Assembly: GCA_004353515.1 (NCBI GenBank)
Contig: SMNZ01000001.1
Span: 310,001 to 374,000, forward strand
DNA length: 64,000 nucleotides
Direction of reading: 5' to 3'
From: Alteromonadaceae bacterium M269
Lineage (GTDB): Bacteria; Pseudomonadota; Gammaproteobacteria; Enterobacterales; Alteromonadaceae
Part shown: piece after piece, positions 25,518 to 35,487 of the stretch
Layout: each line of letters starts with the position of its first letter
Position numbering within the stretch: position 1 is the stretch's first letter
Translations under genes and position numbers: made by a program
Notes under the pieces: generated by a model
Database searches by the model: none
Told to the model about the DNA's origin: nothing
Seen by the model: the letters and a program-made list of their open reading frames with translations, nothing else

Positions 25518-25985
25518 ATGAGAACGCTATTTAACCCCGATACCAAATTCACTCAAGCCGACATTTCTGAACTACTTGGAATAACCTCAAGGCAAGTTAG
25601 AGAGCTTACTAGACACGGGATCCTACCTTCTGCTAAAGGTAAAAATGGAATGGAACCATTAGCGTGTATTCATGCTTATATTACCTATAAATCTCGCTCT
25701 AAAGGTGACTCAAAAAAAGCGTAAACCGACCGCAAAATTGAAGGAGAAATAGCGTTGGAAGAACAGCGCTTAAAGTTGGGGGATAAACGTCAGTCAATCG
25801 CAATGAAAAAAGCGAAATGAGTCATGTTTGAAAAGACTTATGAGCCTCTTCAGATCATCGTAGATGTCATCTAACAAGTTGGTGGCAATCTAACCTCTAT
25901 ACATGATGGTCTGATCTAAAAATGAAATAAGTCTGGCAAGACATTCTCACGGAAGCTCTGGAGCTGCTTACGCAAACTTTAACGC
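25518..25985 (+). pseudogene. Nu1-type small terminase subunit, decayed
   Basis: The first 68 residues are open and hold a Nu1-like winged helix-turn-helix (FTQADISELLGITSRQVRELT). After a TAA at 25722 the same frame continues as recognisable terminase sequence (KIEGEIALEEQRLKLGDKR, then FEKTYEPLQIIVDVI and GGNLTSIHDGLI) broken by stops, followed by a frameshift to DILTEALELLTQTL. Lambda Nu1 is 181 residues with the same order. No large terminase gene follows. The short ORF could still bind cos but could not assemble a terminase. Confidence 0.78.
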
Positions 25986-27193
25986 ACAGCTTGCTTACGC
26001 AACTCTTCTTTTTGTTTTTCTGATATTGGTTCTAACAACTCATATCTGTCTGGGATTAAATCAGTCATTTTAACCATCGAGTCACCCAGAATGGTTTCAA
26101 ACTGTTCCCAGTTCATTAATCCCCAAATGCTGGTATCTTCATTCAGATCTTCAGGATCGACGATGGCAACTTTTTCGGCTTTAGGTAATAAAGTTGGGAG
26201 GTTGATTGAATAGACGCACTGAGAATACAGGCCTTCATCTCCTTTATACACTTTATATCCTGCGACGAAGTAGTCATCTTTGTCTTCAAGGTTTCTGTTG
26301 AGGATCCCTTGTTGCCCATCATATTGAATAGATTCTTCTTGATATCTTTGAAGCTGAACTATTTCTTCTATTTGTGGATTAGCTCCTAGGTCCAATGGAT
26401 ATATGCCATCGCTTTTTATCGTCCATAGTTCCTGCGATAACGGCCTTTCATCCTGAGATAACTGATTCCCGTAATTTATTAGCTTGTTAACTGTTTCTGC
26501 ATCTTGAGTATTAGTTATCAAGCAAACGGAGTGCGAGGGGAAAAATAGAACTGGTATGTCATCAAACGGGAACTTGTTTTCATCTTTTGCGGCTATTATA
26601 CGAGCAATGTCGTAATCATCTCGGTAAGAAGATACCCAAATTCTATCGTCAACTTGCTGCCATTGAGCTGCATCAGTTGCTCTATGTAGCCTGGCTGCCG
26701 CTATTTTATAAGCCTCGTCTACAGAAAGCTCAGCTTCCTTTAGCTTAGTGTCTGTTACATTTGAAACGTTCTCTTCCGTGTCAAATACAAGCTCAAGGAA
26801 CATTCCTCCAGCTTCGTAGTAAGTTGAGGAGAATGGTTCTTTTGTATGACGATGGGTAAGCATGTTTCTTATGGATATATCGTAAGGTGTTCTTGCTCTC
26901 AAGGCTAAAGACGCCATAAAAACTTCTGGGTCCAACGTTTCAAAAAGTTTGGTGGTTGAGACAAAGTCTTCGATTATACGAACACGTTCTGTTTTACTGA
27001 GGTTTTTTACTTTTTCGAAGATATTACCAAGAAAAATGATACCGGCTCCAGATTCATCATCGCCTTTGTTACGGACGGTAATTTCTCTCTGATTTTTGTT
27101 GTAGCTAACGATAGGTGAGTCATAAAACTGGGGGAGTACATTGATGATATCTTTAACTAATTTCTTTTCGGTATATTTGAAGAGTCCCAGCAT
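25979..27193 (-). CDS. DUF1444-like protein
   Basis: 404 residues, soluble. The central part (about 160-260: SVDEAYKIAAARL, then YRDDYDIARII, then PVLFFPSHSVCLITN) follows the pattern of the DUF1444 (YtpQ) family, known in Firmicutes and scattered elsewhere with no proven function. The N-terminal 100 and the C-terminal 100 residues look additional. It overlaps the end of the decayed terminase gene on the opposite strand, so it was placed here after phage morphogenesis genes were lost. Not a phage structural protein. Confidence 0.55.
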   Translation of the reverse strand: MLGLFKYTEKKLVKDIINVLPQFYDSPIVSYNKNQREITVRNKGDDESGAGIIFLGNIFEKVKNLSKTERVRIIEDFVSTTKLFETLDPEVFMASLALRARTPYDISIRNMLTHRHTKEPFSSTYYEAGGMFLELVFDTEENVSNVTDTKLKEAELSVDEAYKIAAARLHRATDAAQWQQVDDRIWVSSYRDDYDIARIIAAKDENKFPFDDIPVLFFPSHSVCLITNTQDAETVNKLINYGNQLSQDERPLSQELWTIKSDGIYPLDLGANPQIEEIVQLQRYQEESIQYDGQQGILNRNLEDKDDYFVAGYKVYKGDEGLYSQCVYSINLPTLLPKAEKVAIVDPEDLNEDTSIWGLMNWEQFETILGDSMVKMTDLIPDRYELLEPISEKQKEELRKQAVR

Positions 27194-27730
27194 TTTTTAT
27201 GCCTTCCCTAGTTTCACTTGAGATTATGAGATTGTTGGGGAAATCTGCTTTTTTCTCAAGCAAAAATGGTATCGCAGATACGCTGAAAGTACATTCTTGG
27301 TTTGCGAATAGTGTTTTTACCACTTAAGGCTCAGTTTTTATCGATAACTTTTTAGTTATTTAAGGTAATATGCCTGATATTGATGAGCTGTAATTTGCAG
27401 ATCTGATTACGGTGATTCTGAGAACTTTAGTATTGGGCTGAATGTAAAAAACGTCGTTAACGAAAAAAGCCGAGATGCATCAGCACTCGGCATACAAAAT
27501 ACAAGGTTCACTTGAAGTGCTTACCAACCAGGTTAAGCACGCTTAATTTAATCGATGCCTATCTCTAAGTAACCTGAACTGAAGTACAGTTTTACGCCTA
27601 CTAGTGCAATATTTAATCGGAACAATGTGTAAAAGTTAATTTCTTCGTATTGTTAATCTCTTTGTTTTGCTTATTATTTAAATTAATACTTTTGTTTTGC
27701 CTTAAATAACATTGTTTGTGTTTTGTAATT
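27194..27730. other. Structured non-coding region
   Basis: 537 bases without a supported gene. Three hairpins lie close together: GCCGAG...CTCGGC (27469-27491), GTGCTTACC/GGTTAAGCAC (27517-27540) and an ACTG/CAGT hairpin followed by TTTT near 27575-27597. The group could be a small RNA with a terminator, or the ends of two convergent or tandem transcripts. The rest is AT-rich with no features I can name. Confidence 0.4.
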
Positions 27731-28204
27731 TTAACAGGCAGACCAAGTTTTTATATTGTCGCAAGTGTATAAGTCATGTTTGCTCGCAGATTGAATAGCC
27801 ATTTTTGCAATGGACTCGTCTGTCATACTGGACTCCGAATCTTGAATATAGCTAACTACGCCATAGGCATACTTTCTTCCTGAACCAACGCAATAAGTGT
27901 GACAAGAAACGGGAGATACTTTTAGTGCTTTAGTATTCTTATCTGTTCTGATTTGAGTAACGTTACCACTTTGTTTATTAAAGGCTAGCATGGTGGTGTC
28001 GATAAATAAGTCTGGTTTTTCAGCCATCGAATTTGAGCTATAAAGCTCTGCCATTTCTTCAAAGTTACACATGCTGCCGGTGAATAAGTAAACGTTATTT
28101 TCATCTTCAGCATACTTTCTGAAATCATCGTCTAAAACAATACCGTTCTCAGTGATTCTTGAATCTATAGCTATTGCTTTTCCTACTTTAACAATCGTGG
28201 TCAT
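27731..28204 (-). CDS. HslV-like Ntn-hydrolase (phage/prophage proteasome-like protein)
   Basis: 157 residues from ATG 28204, with GGAGAT about 8 nt upstream; a 49-residue upstream extension lacks support. The protein starts MTTIVKVGKAIAIDSR like HslV (TTIVSVRR...), so removal of Met would expose a threonine nucleophile. Further matches are CVGSGRKYAYG (HslV IGSGGPYA) and KHDLYTCDNIKTW (HslV DICIYTNHFHT). Length is slightly below HslV (about 175). No hslU ATPase adjoins it. Similar stand-alone proteins occur in phages with unknown role. Confidence 0.7.
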   Translation of the reverse strand: MTTIVKVGKAIAIDSRITENGIVLDDDFRKYAEDENNVYLFTGSMCNFEEMAELYSSNSMAEKPDLFIDTTMLAFNKQSGNVTQIRTDKNTKALKVSPVSCHTYCVGSGRKYAYGVVSYIQDSESSMTDESIAKMAIQSASKHDLYTCDNIKTWSAC

Positions 28205-28447
28205 AGTTTTATCTCCATAGGTAGAGGTAATTTTTTTTAAGAAACTGAAAGAGCTTGTTATGAACGGGTGCTTAATTCGTTTCTTTGTTGATGCTTTCCT
28301 TTTAAGACCCTTGAAATTAAAATTTAGTTCATTATTAATAAATATGGACACAATTGTTATATTTGTCGGAGACTATAATATTTTGAGGTGCTATTTATAC
28401 GTAGGTAGCGAATTCCATACGAGTTAGGTGTCGCATATGTTTTGGGT

Positions 28448-29488
28448 TTATTGCTTTCCTGGTGAAAACTCGCAGGATTTAAAGAGCTGCTGCCAGTAGT
28501 TAATGTGCTCGCGCATTGCTTGTCGATAATTTTCGCTATCAGATTTGTCTCTTATCCATTCTTTAAATTCTGGTGTAATCGATTCTGATTCAATTAGCGT
28601 CTCAGTTGCGGGGTTTATTTCATAGATGTAGGAATTGAGTGTGCTGCCGATTGGCTGAATTTTGTTGATGAAGAATAGCTCAAAAACATTACGTAGGTAT
28701 TTTGCCTTTTGTTGAGATGCAGGATTGTTGTTGCATTGTTGCAGGTCGAAGTTGTTTTTTAACCATTGTGTTAGAGAATTTAAATTTCGCTCCAGAAACA
28801 ATTGAGTTCTCCAAGTTGCTGCAGGCAATTTGTATATCGATAGCTGCTGTAGATGGTTTTCAAGCTCATTGATGTTGATGGTGCTATTCGACTCTTGAGT
28901 GGTTGCTTTGAGAGTTTTTAAATAATCTAAAGCAGCTTTGGTTTCCAACAAGCCATCATTGCTGCCTTGGATAAGAGGGAGATTTTGTTGAAACGCTTGC
29001 CGAATGGGTTCGCTTGTTTGAAAGAAATAGCCCCACAAAGGCTGCCATAGATTTTCTTTATTTTGAGCTATTTCTGTGATTAAAGCTTGAACTGATGGTT
29101 CCAGTTCTTGCTGAGAACAAGTCTTTAACTGTAGACTAAATTCGTACTCCCATTTGAGTCGAGTAGAAGGAAGTTGGACCTTGCCTAAGGACGTGTTTCT
29201 TTGCGCGATAAGAGGGCCTAACCCACATTGATTAAGCTTTGAGAGGGTGATTAAGCTAATGCTTTCTGATTTGATTTCAGGTATATCGACTTTACGAGGT
29301 AAAGCATCTTTTGGCCTTGAAAGAGTCGGGGTTTCAATTTCGATAGCGTCGACTTCGAGTATATTCGCCATTCGTTTTGCATAAGTTTCCAAGCTGGATT
29401 CAAGTTCTGTCTGCTGGGAGCAACCTAATAATCCTAACCAAGCACAGATTGGAACAAGGAAGCGGAAATTAAAAACTCGACTCTTCAT
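28448..29488 (-). CDS. DUF3080 family lipoprotein
   Basis: 346 residues with a signal peptide and lipobox LLGC near residue 23, followed by a helical periplasmic domain. The stretch LSKLNQCGLGPLIAQRN followed by LGKVQ and a WEYEFSL segment are the DUF3080 signature. It is downstream of folM on the same strand (18 bases apart), probably one operon. Function unknown. First host gene right of the element. Confidence 0.82.
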   Translation of the reverse strand: MKSRVFNFRFLVPICAWLGLLGCSQQTELESSLETYAKRMANILEVDAIEIETPTLSRPKDALPRKVDIPEIKSESISLITLSKLNQCGLGPLIAQRNTSLGKVQLPSTRLKWEYEFSLQLKTCSQQELEPSVQALITEIAQNKENLWQPLWGYFFQTSEPIRQAFQQNLPLIQGSNDGLLETKAALDYLKTLKATTQESNSTININELENHLQQLSIYKLPAATWRTQLFLERNLNSLTQWLKNNFDLQQCNNNPASQQKAKYLRNVFELFFINKIQPIGSTLNSYIYEINPATETLIESESITPEFKEWIRDKSDSENYRQAMREHINYWQQLFKSCEFSPGKQ

Positions 29489-29506
29489 AGTTAGTGTTGT
29501 TGCTGA

Positions 29507-30250
29507 CTAAGCTTTGCTTGTCGCCCCTAAGCTTCGACCACCATCAACAGCGATAATTTGTCCCGTTATATAAGGTGCTGTGATTAAGAAGTGAATCGTA
29601 TCTGCTATATCAGCCTCAGTACCCAGGCGGTTTAGCGGAATTTCCGAAAGGATTTGGTTTTTGTCATCCTCATTAAGTGGTTGTTCTGGCCAAAGGATTG
29701 CACCTGGCGATACAGCGTTGACTCTGACATTTGGCGCTAACTCTTTTGCTAAGGACTGCGTCATAGTGACCAATGCTGATTTAGCCATACAATAAACGGT
29801 ATGTGATGCTAACGGCTTAGCCGCATGAATATCTGTCATATTAATGATGACACCATTGTTCATTGTTAGCTCATCTTTAAGCCGTTGGCTTAGAAAGAGA
29901 GGCGCTTGCGCATTGCTGCCTATGAGTTGATTCCAATCAGATAATGTCACTGTACCTATTGGTGTGGGATAAAACGCTGAAGCATTGTTTACCAATACAT
30001 CGATTCGCCCAAAAGCGGATTTGGCTTTTTCGGCTATGGATGGAAGTTGTTCGTAATCCGTTAAATTACCTTGGATGACCACAGCCGACTCAGGGCGAAG
30101 GTTATTAAGTGTTTGTTTGAGCTCATCGGCGGCCGCTACTGAACTATTGCAATGGATAACAATATTGTAGCCTGCTTTATGTAAACGTTTAGCTGTGCAA
30201 GCGCCTATTCTTTTGGCGCTTCCGGTTATGAATGCAACTTTTGATGTCAT
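29507..30250 (-). CDS. folM: Pteridine reductase / dihydromonapterin reductase (SDR)
   Basis: 247-residue short-chain dehydrogenase. The nucleotide loop TGSAKRIG, with arginine in place of the second glycine, marks the pteridine-reductase branch. VNNASAFYPTP, the catalytic YxxxK (YCMAK) and NAVSPGAI are present. It reduces dihydropterins with NADPH, supporting tetrahydrofolate or tetrahydromonapterin supply. The gene leads a two-gene run with DUF3080. Confidence 0.85.
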   Translation of the reverse strand: MTSKVAFITGSAKRIGACTAKRLHKAGYNIVIHCNSSVAAADELKQTLNNLRPESAVVIQGNLTDYEQLPSIAEKAKSAFGRIDVLVNNASAFYPTPIGTVTLSDWNQLIGSNAQAPLFLSQRLKDELTMNNGVIINMTDIHAAKPLASHTVYCMAKSALVTMTQSLAKELAPNVRVNAVSPGAILWPEQPLNEDDKNQILSEIPLNRLGTEADIADTIHFLITAPYITGQIIAVDGGRSLGATSKA

Positions 30251-30367
30251 AAATTGAATATGTGTATCGAATGATAGCTATAAGTATGCCGTGATAGTGC
30301 GATTCGATCACTAAGACTTTATCTAGAGCGCGTTGTTCTTCGTTGTATAGAATTTGTTCTAAATAGG

Positions 30368-30982
30368 CTACTGATATTGGTCTTGAACGACTTTCTCACG
30401 CATATTGACGAAACTTTTAAAGGTCGAACTAATCAGGATTTTGTTTGAAAGCCAGGTTGGGATGACACCACCGGCCTCTCCAGATCCTTGGTACATAATC
30501 TGTGTACCTGTTTCGTTAGGCGTTAAAGTCCAAGTACCCATAATGTTTTTCATTCGCATACTATTTTTTAACTCAGGGGCATAGTCGCTCTTATCAGTAA
30601 TAGTCAGCGTCATGATACCCGTTCTTTTATCAATAGATGTTATCGACTGGGTAATCATATCTCGATTTTTGAGAGGCCAGGGGGCGTTTATAGCGGTCTG
30701 AACAATCATGGTTTCTGGATTAGGGGAGGCGAGTACTTCGACTGAAACAGCGTTATCTATCCATTCTGGGCCTGATTCAGTGTCCATTAACAGTTTTAAA
30801 AATGCTTCCGGGCTTGCTGAAACTTGTGTAATAGCTTTGATTTCGAAAAGCCCAGATTCTTGGGTACGTTTGAGTAGCTGAACCTCATTACCTTCTTTGG
30901 CTAACGACCAATCTTGTGCAACAGCAGAAAAACTCAAAAAAATGAAGAATAAAGAGAAAAATGAAGAGGTTGTGAATTGCAT
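30368..30982 (-). CDS. Exported START-domain lipid-binding protein
   Basis: 204 residues from ATG 30982: a signal peptide (about 1-22, ending AVAQ) followed by a START-like domain with SPEAFLKLLMDTES, NAPWPLKNRDM and GSGEAGGVIPTWL. The longer open frame to 31171 runs into the thrS leader and has no signal sequence. START domains hold lipids in a helix-grip cavity; here it should act in the periplasm or outer-membrane side. Divergent from thrS. Confidence 0.8.
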   Translation of the reverse strand: MQFTTSSFFSLFFIFLSFSAVAQDWSLAKEGNEVQLLKRTQESGLFEIKAITQVSASPEAFLKLLMDTESGPEWIDNAVSVEVLASPNPETMIVQTAINAPWPLKNRDMITQSITSIDKRTGIMTLTITDKSDYAPELKNSMRMKNIMGTWTLTPNETGTQIMYQGSGEAGGVIPTWLSNKILISSTFKSFVNMREKVVQDQYQ

Positions 30983-31049
30983 TGAAACCTTGTTCTCAGC
31001 TATATTAGCAACGGCAAAAGTTTGATAGTAACAAACTTGCTCAATAAGG

Positions 31050-31069
31050 CACCCATCTGGGTGTTTTTT
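31050..31069 (+). terminator. Terminator-like hairpin in the thrS leader region
   Basis: CACCC-atct-GGGTG followed by six Ts, 70 bases before the thrS ATG and on its strand, with no upstream + strand gene to terminate. A possible -10 (TATAAA near 31085) lies after it. It may be an attenuator of a longer thrS transcript. Confidence 0.45.
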
Positions 31070-31138
31070 CATATTCTGCTTAATTATAAAGATGACATGT
31101 GGCGCTTGGTAGGTGTCACCACTGTTTGAGGATTTCAC

Positions 31139-33055
31139 ATGCCTGTTATTACACTTCCTGATGGTAGCCAAAGAGAGTTTGAGAACGCTGTATCTGTATT
31201 AGATGTCGCGATGGATATAGGACCTGGTCTTGCGAAAGCAACGATTGCGGGGCGAGTTGACGGAGAGCTTGTTGATGCGAGCGATCTTATTGAAACGGAT
31301 GCAAAACTGCAGATTATCACCTCTCGTGATGACGAAGGTTTGGAAATCATTCGTCACTCCTGTGCTCACTTGACAGGTCATGCAATCAAACAGTTATGGC
31401 CGGACGCCAAGATGGCGATTGGTCCTACGATAGACAATGGCTTCTATTATGACGTCGATATGGAACAGCCTATATCTGAAGATGATTTAGGCAAACTAGA
31501 AAAGCGCATGATGGAACTCGCTAAAACAGATTACGACGTTATAAAGAAAAAAGTTAGCTGGCAAGAAGCTAGAGATACATTCGAGTCAAGACAAGAGCCC
31601 TATAAAATGGAGATTCTTGATGAGAACATCAGCCGTGATGACGAGCCTGGTTTGTATCATCACGAAGAATACATCGATATGTGTCGTGGCCCACACGTAC
31701 CTAATATGCGTTTTTGTCATCACTTTAAGTTGATGAAAGTTGCAGGTGCTTATTGGCGTGGTAATAGCGAAAATAAAATGCTTCAACGCATTTACGGAAC
31801 AGCTTGGCCAGATAAAAAGCAATTAAAGAGTTATTTAAACCGCCTTCAAGAAGCGGAAAAACGCGACCACCGTAAAATCGGTAAAGCGCTTGATCTTTTC
31901 CATTGGCAGGAAGAGGCACCTGGTATGGTGTTTTGGCATAACGATGGATGGAGCATCTACGTTGAACTAGAGAAGTTTGTCAGAGAAAAATTGCGTGACT
32001 ACGGTTATGACGAAGTTAAAGCCCCTATGGTGATGGATAGAAGCTTATGGGAAAAGTCAGGCCATTGGGACAAATACGCCGAGAACATGTTTACGACTGA
32101 ATCTGAAAAACGTGAATATGCAGTTAAACCAATGAATTGTCCTGGTCACGTACAAATCTTTAATCAGGGCCTTAAATCATACAGAGACTTACCGCTACGT
32201 ATGGCGGAGTTTGGTTGCTGTCACCGAAACGAACCTTCAGGTGCGTTGCATGGCTTAATGCGTGTTCGTAGCTTTACTCAAGATGATGCACACATTTTCT
32301 GTACAGAAGACCAAATATTAAGTGAAGTTGGTGGCTGTATAGATTCTGTTTACGAAATTTATAAAGTATTTGGTTTTCAAGACATTTCTGTAAAGCTTTC
32401 TACACGCCCTGAGAAACGTGTGGGTAGTGAAGAAATATGGGATAGAGCCGAAAAAGAATTGGCTGAAGCTCTAACAAGTAAGGGTATTGATTTCCAATAT
32501 TTACCTGGAGAAGGGGCGTTCTACGGACCTAAAATTGAGTTTACATTACATGACTGTCTGGACAGGGCATGGCAGTGTGGAACTGTGCAACTAGATTTCT
32601 CTATGCCTGGTCGTTTAGGTTCGACTTACGTAGCTGAAGATGGTGAGAGAAAAACACCGGTTATGATTCACAGAGCAATCCTTGGATCTTTAGAGCGTTT
32701 TATCGGTATTTTGACGGAAGAGTTCGCAGGAAGATTTCCGCTTTGGTTAGCGCCACAACAGGTTGTTGTGATGAATATTACCGATAATCAGAGCGAAATG
32801 GTTAAAAAGGTTGTTAAAAAACTCAAAGAAAGTGGCTTAAGAGTTAAGTCTGACTTGAGAAATGAGAAAATAGGCTTTAAAATCCGCGAGCACACGCTCA
32901 TGCGAGTTCCTTACATGTTAGTTATTGGTGACAAAGAAGTTGAAGCCAATGAAGTTGCGGTAAGGAATAGAAAAGGTGAAGACCTTGGTAAATTCTCTAT
33001 TGAAGCAATTACCGAAAAACTGTTGCAAGAAGTTGCAACAAAACAGATAGATTAA
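31139..33055 (+). CDS. thrS: Threonyl-tRNA synthetase
   Basis: Charges tRNA-Thr and edits mis-attached serine. 638 residues in standard order: TGS (1-60), editing SAD domain with HSCAHL and the FYYDVD and MCRGPHV motifs, class II catalytic core with zinc ligands in [17 protein letters not shown] and PVMIHRAI, and anticodon-binding domain (about 540-638). Heads the conserved thrS-infC-rpmI-rplT cluster. Complete. Confidence 0.98.
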   Translation: MPVITLPDGSQREFENAVSVLDVAMDIGPGLAKATIAGRVDGELVDASDLIETDAKLQIITSRDDEGLEIIRHSCAHLTGHAIKQLWPDAKMAIGPTIDNGFYYDVDMEQPISEDDLGKLEKRMMELAKTDYDVIKKKVSWQEARDTFESRQEPYKMEILDENISRDDEPGLYHHEEYIDMCRGPHVPNMRFCHHFKLMKVAGAYWRGNSENKMLQRIYGTAWPDKKQLKSYLNRLQEAEKRDHRKIGKALDLFHWQEEAPGMVFWHNDGWSIYVELEKFVREKLRDYGYDEVKAPMVMDRSLWEKSGHWDKYAENMFTTESEKREYAVKPMNCPGHVQIFNQGLKSYRDLPLRMAEFGCCHRNEPSGALHGLMRVRSFTQDDAHIFCTEDQILSEVGGCIDSVYEIYKVFGFQDISVKLSTRPEKRVGSEEIWDRAEKELAEALTSKGIDFQYLPGEGAFYGPKIEFTLHDCLDRAWQCGTVQLDFSMPGRLGSTYVAEDGERKTPVMIHRAILGSLERFIGILTEEFAGRFPLWLAPQQVVVMNITDNQSEMVKKVVKKLKESGLRVKSDLRNEKIGFKIREHTLMRVPYMLVIGDKEVEANEVAVRNRKGEDLGKFSIEAITEKLLQEVATKQID

Positions 33056-33075
33056 TTTTCTTGGAGGAATAGCAC

Positions 33076-33615
33076 ATTAAAGTCGCTAACAATAAGGCAC
33101 AAGAGGCAAAAGCTCGTATAAATGATGAGATAGATGCTCGTGAAGTTCGTTTAATCGGAAAAGACGGTGAGCAAATAGGGATAGTTTCATTGTCTGAAGC
33201 TCAGGATACTGCGCTAAAAGACGAGTTGGATTTAGTCGAGATAAGTCCTAACGCACAGCCGCCGGTTTGCAAAGTGATGGACTATGGCAAATTCCTCTTT
33301 GAAAAGAGCAAAACGCTTAAAGAGCAAAAGAAAAAGCAGAAGCAAATTCAGGTCAAGGAGATTAAATTTCGCCCTGGCACTGATGAAGGCGATTACCAGG
33401 TAAAACTGCGCAACCTGCGTCGCTTTCTAGAAGGCGGTGATAAAGCCAAAGTAACGATTCGCTATCGTGGACGTGAAATGGCGCACCAAGAGATCGGTAT
33501 TGAATTACTTAACCGAGTTAAATCGGATTTGGAAGACATTGCCAACTGTGAGTCTTTCCCTAATAGGGTAGAAGGCAGACAGATGATCATGGTGCTCGCC
33601 CCACTTAAGAAGTAG
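33076..33615 (+). CDS. infC: Translation initiation factor IF-3 (AUU start)
   Basis: 179 residues when started at ATT 33076, preceded by GGAGGA 7 nt upstream, matching the AUU start of E. coli infC that IF-3 itself uses for autoregulation. ATG- or TTG-only gene finding would start at 33190 and lose 38 residues of the N-terminal domain ([14 protein letters not shown]). Signatures [29 protein letters not shown] and FRGREM-like [10 protein letters not shown] are present. Twenty bases separate it from thrS. Confidence 0.96.
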   Translation: MKVANNKAQEAKARINDEIDAREVRLIGKDGEQIGIVSLSEAQDTALKDELDLVEISPNAQPPVCKVMDYGKFLFEKSKTLKEQKKKQKQIQVKEIKFRPGTDEGDYQVKLRNLRRFLEGGDKAKVTIRYRGREMAHQEIGIELLNRVKSDLEDIANCESFPNRVEGRQMIMVLAPLKK

Positions 33616-33715
33616 TTAAGGCCCAAAAGTAATAGTATCGAAAGACTCTATTCGCCTTGCTGCTAAATTGTAATTTTAATCTACATAGTAGATTTAACAA
33701 TGCGGAGTTTTAGCA

Positions 33716-33913
33716 ATGCCTAAAATGAAATCCAATAGTGGAGCAGCCAAGCGGTTTAAAAAAACTGCATCTGGCCGTTTCAAAAGTAAACAGTCTCATT
33801 TACGTCACATTTTGACTAAAAAGAGTTCTAAGCGTAAGCGTCATTTGCGTGGCAAAAAGCTTGCACATGATGCAGATACAGCGTTGATCCAACGCATGTT
33901 ACCGTACGTTTAA
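33716..33913 (+). CDS. rpmI: 50S ribosomal protein L35
   Basis: 65 residues, [20 protein letters not shown] with the basic [19 protein letters not shown] core, typical L35. In the infC-rpmI-rplT operon, in which L20 represses rpmI/rplT translation in relatives. The 100-base gap before it could carry the operator for that control. Confidence 0.97.
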   Translation: MPKMKSNSGAAKRFKKTASGRFKSKQSHLRHILTKKSSKRKRHLRGKKLAHDADTALIQRMLPYV

Positions 33914-33926
33914 GAGAGGAGACTGA

Positions 33927-34286
<360 letters not shown>

Positions 34287-34315
34287 TTTAACTTAAGCTT
34301 AAGTTCTTTCGGAAA

Positions 34316-34348
34316 AACGGTAAGCAGGATGGCTTACCGTTTTTTTTT
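34316..34348 (+). terminator. Terminator after rplT
   Basis: ACGGTAAGC...GCTTACCGT stem with eight or more Ts, 30 bases past the rplT stop. It separates the ribosomal-protein operon from pheST and might also serve as a regulatory point for pheST. Confidence 0.88.
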
Positions 34349-34405
34349 GCCAAAAATAAAGGTCAAAGTGCCCTAGAAGCCTGATTTTACATGTTTTATT
34401 GGTAG

Positions 34406-35473
<1,068 letters not shown>

Positions 35474-35487
35474 GAATATACGACAAG

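Larger units (their letters stand above)
13375..28400. mobile_element. Decayed lambdoid prophage or prophage-derived satellite at tRNA-Val
   Basis: Order from the tRNA: repeats, Shedu, integrase (frameshifted), Xis-like, Dam, regulator, cytosine-methylase stub, NinG, Q-like, accessory cassettes, lysozyme, lipoprotein, holin, cos-like site, Nu1 (decayed). This is lambda order with the repressor/replication block and the whole morphogenesis block absent. The region looks more AT-rich than its flanks and has many TTG/GTG starts. I found no second copy of the tRNA-Val 3' end, so the right boundary is set by the return of host genes (DUF3080 at 28448) and is approximate. Confidence 0.8.

Noticed and set aside
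28205-28351. 49-residue N-terminal extension of the HslV-like protein
   Set aside because: It would bury the threonine nucleophile, and the internal ATG has a strong GGAGAT site.
30983-31171. 63-residue extension of the START-domain protein
   Set aside because: It overlaps the thrS start region and would place the signal peptide internally.
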